DNA of 6,165 nt, from the NCBI GenBank assembly GCA_955652255.1, contig CATPAW010000240.1:1-6165 (forward strand), written 5' to 3'. Positions 5,850 to 6,165 of this stretch are shown piece by piece. A program made the position numbers and the translations under genes. Source of the stretch: an uncultured Chthoniobacterales bacterium (GTDB lineage Bacteria; Verrucomicrobiota; Verrucomicrobiia; Chthoniobacterales; UBA10450). Below the pieces are notes generated by a model. It saw only the letters and a program-made list of their open reading frames with translations. It made no database searches and was not told the DNA's origin. Numbering within the stretch: the stretch's first letter is position 1; each line of letters opens with the position of its first letter.

Positions 5850-5914
5850 GTAGTGGCGGGCGTGTCGCCCGCAATCTTTAATTTTGCAGCCGACACGGCT
5901 GTCGCCACAGCTAC
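5850..5914. repeat. GTAG-headed REP doublet between kbl and the DUF3303-like gene
   Basis: The plus-strand unit is GTAG (5850-5853), TG, then the perfect hairpin GCGGGCG-TGT-CGCCCGC (5856-5872). The minus-strand unit is GTAG (5914-5911), nine bases, then CAGCCG-TGT-CGGCTG (5901-5887). The two hairpins differ in stem sequence but share the TGT loop and the GTAG head, the layout of an inverted REP pair. The element fills the gap between the two minus-strand genes and supplies the kbl stop codon. Confidence 0.85.
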
Positions 5915-6165
5915 CTTAATTCTTCATTCGTTTCGGCGAAGGCGTTGACGGCGAATTCCAAATCTTTGCGGGAATGCGCGGCGGAGACCTGGGTGCGGAC
6001 GCGCGCCGTGCCGTGCGGCACGACTGGATAGAAAAAGCCGATGACATAAACGCCTTTCTCGAGCATGCGCGCGGCGAATTTTTGCGATTTGGCAGCGTCG
6101 CCGATCATGATTGGCACAATCGGGTGCGTGCCGGGCTTGATCGTAAGGCCGCGCTCGGTCAACGC
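5911..6165 (-). CDS. kbl: glycine C-acetyltransferase (2-amino-3-ketobutyrate CoA ligase), C-terminal part
   Basis: These are the last 84 residues of a PLP-dependent alpha-oxoamine synthase; the 5' end is beyond the window. Kbl cleaves 2-amino-3-oxobutyrate with CoA to glycine and acetyl-CoA, the second step of threonine breakdown after threonine dehydrogenase (Tdh). Visible family text: HPIVPIMIGDA, an AARMLEKGVYVIGFFYPVVP segment and ARVRTQVSAAHS, where the arginine of the R-x-R-T-Q motif is expected to bind the substrate carboxylate. The match to E. coli Kbl, as I remember it (GFFYPVVPKGQARIRTQMSAAHT), is close. The TTG at 6162 is internal, because the frame continues to the window edge. 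A tdh gene may lie outside the window. Other oxoamine synthases (BioF, HemA, KBL-like) share the fold, but the GFFYPVVP wording favours Kbl. Confidence 0.93.
   Translation of the reverse strand, partial: ALTERGLTIKPGTHPIVPIMIGDAAKSQKFAARMLEKGVYVIGFFYPVVPHGTARVRTQVSAAHSRKDLEFAVNAFAETNEELR

Noticed and set aside
5840..5908. N-terminal extension of the DUF3303-like protein from 5908
   Set aside because: The extra residues are translated from the REP doublet, and the family begins at MLYMIVERF.

Overview
The window looks like chromosomal DNA from a GC-moderate, probably soil-associated member of the Verrucomicrobiota, possibly Chthoniobacterales-like. This placement is inference. It rests on the style of the intergenic repeats, the weak Shine-Dalgarno signals and the mix of gene families, not on a marker gene. 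An acidobacterium or a related phylum is not excluded.

Layout. Positions 1-5488 carry five plus-strand genes. They are the 3' part of a COG4947-type alpha/beta-hydrolase esterase (1-609), a compact ATP-grasp protein (629-1594), a GCS2/YbdK-type carboxylate-amine ligase (1748-2887), an M29-family metallo-aminopeptidase (3105-4124) and a second, unrelated and poorly characterised ATP-grasp protein (4298-5488). Two minus-strand genes follow and converge on this block: a small DUF3303-like protein (5567-5839) and the C-terminal end of kbl, glycine C-acetyltransferase (5911-6165, cut by the window edge).

How the genes may work together. Three different ATP-dependent carboxylate-amine (peptide-bond-forming) ligases beside a serine esterase and an aminopeptidase suggest a small pathway. 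It would build, trim or recycle a gamma-glutamyl-type or other short non-ribosomal peptide metabolite in the cytoplasm; no gene shows a signal peptide or membrane segment. The product cannot be read from the sequence. The flanking kbl gene supplies threonine/glycine metabolism and is probably a separate unit.

Repeats. Every intergenic gap larger than about 70 bp is largely filled by palindromic repeat DNA. There are two copies of an 83-84 bp element bounded by GTGGATC/GATCCAC (1621-1703 and 4125-4208) and a 142 bp long imperfect inverted repeat (2913-3054). There are also GTAG-headed REP-like hairpins, single at 4266-4292 and paired at 5520-5570 and 5850-5914, plus a short tandem CGCAGATTT tract (5491-5519). 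At both REP-like pairs, the GTAG head of the repeat supplies the TAG stop codon of the adjacent gene.
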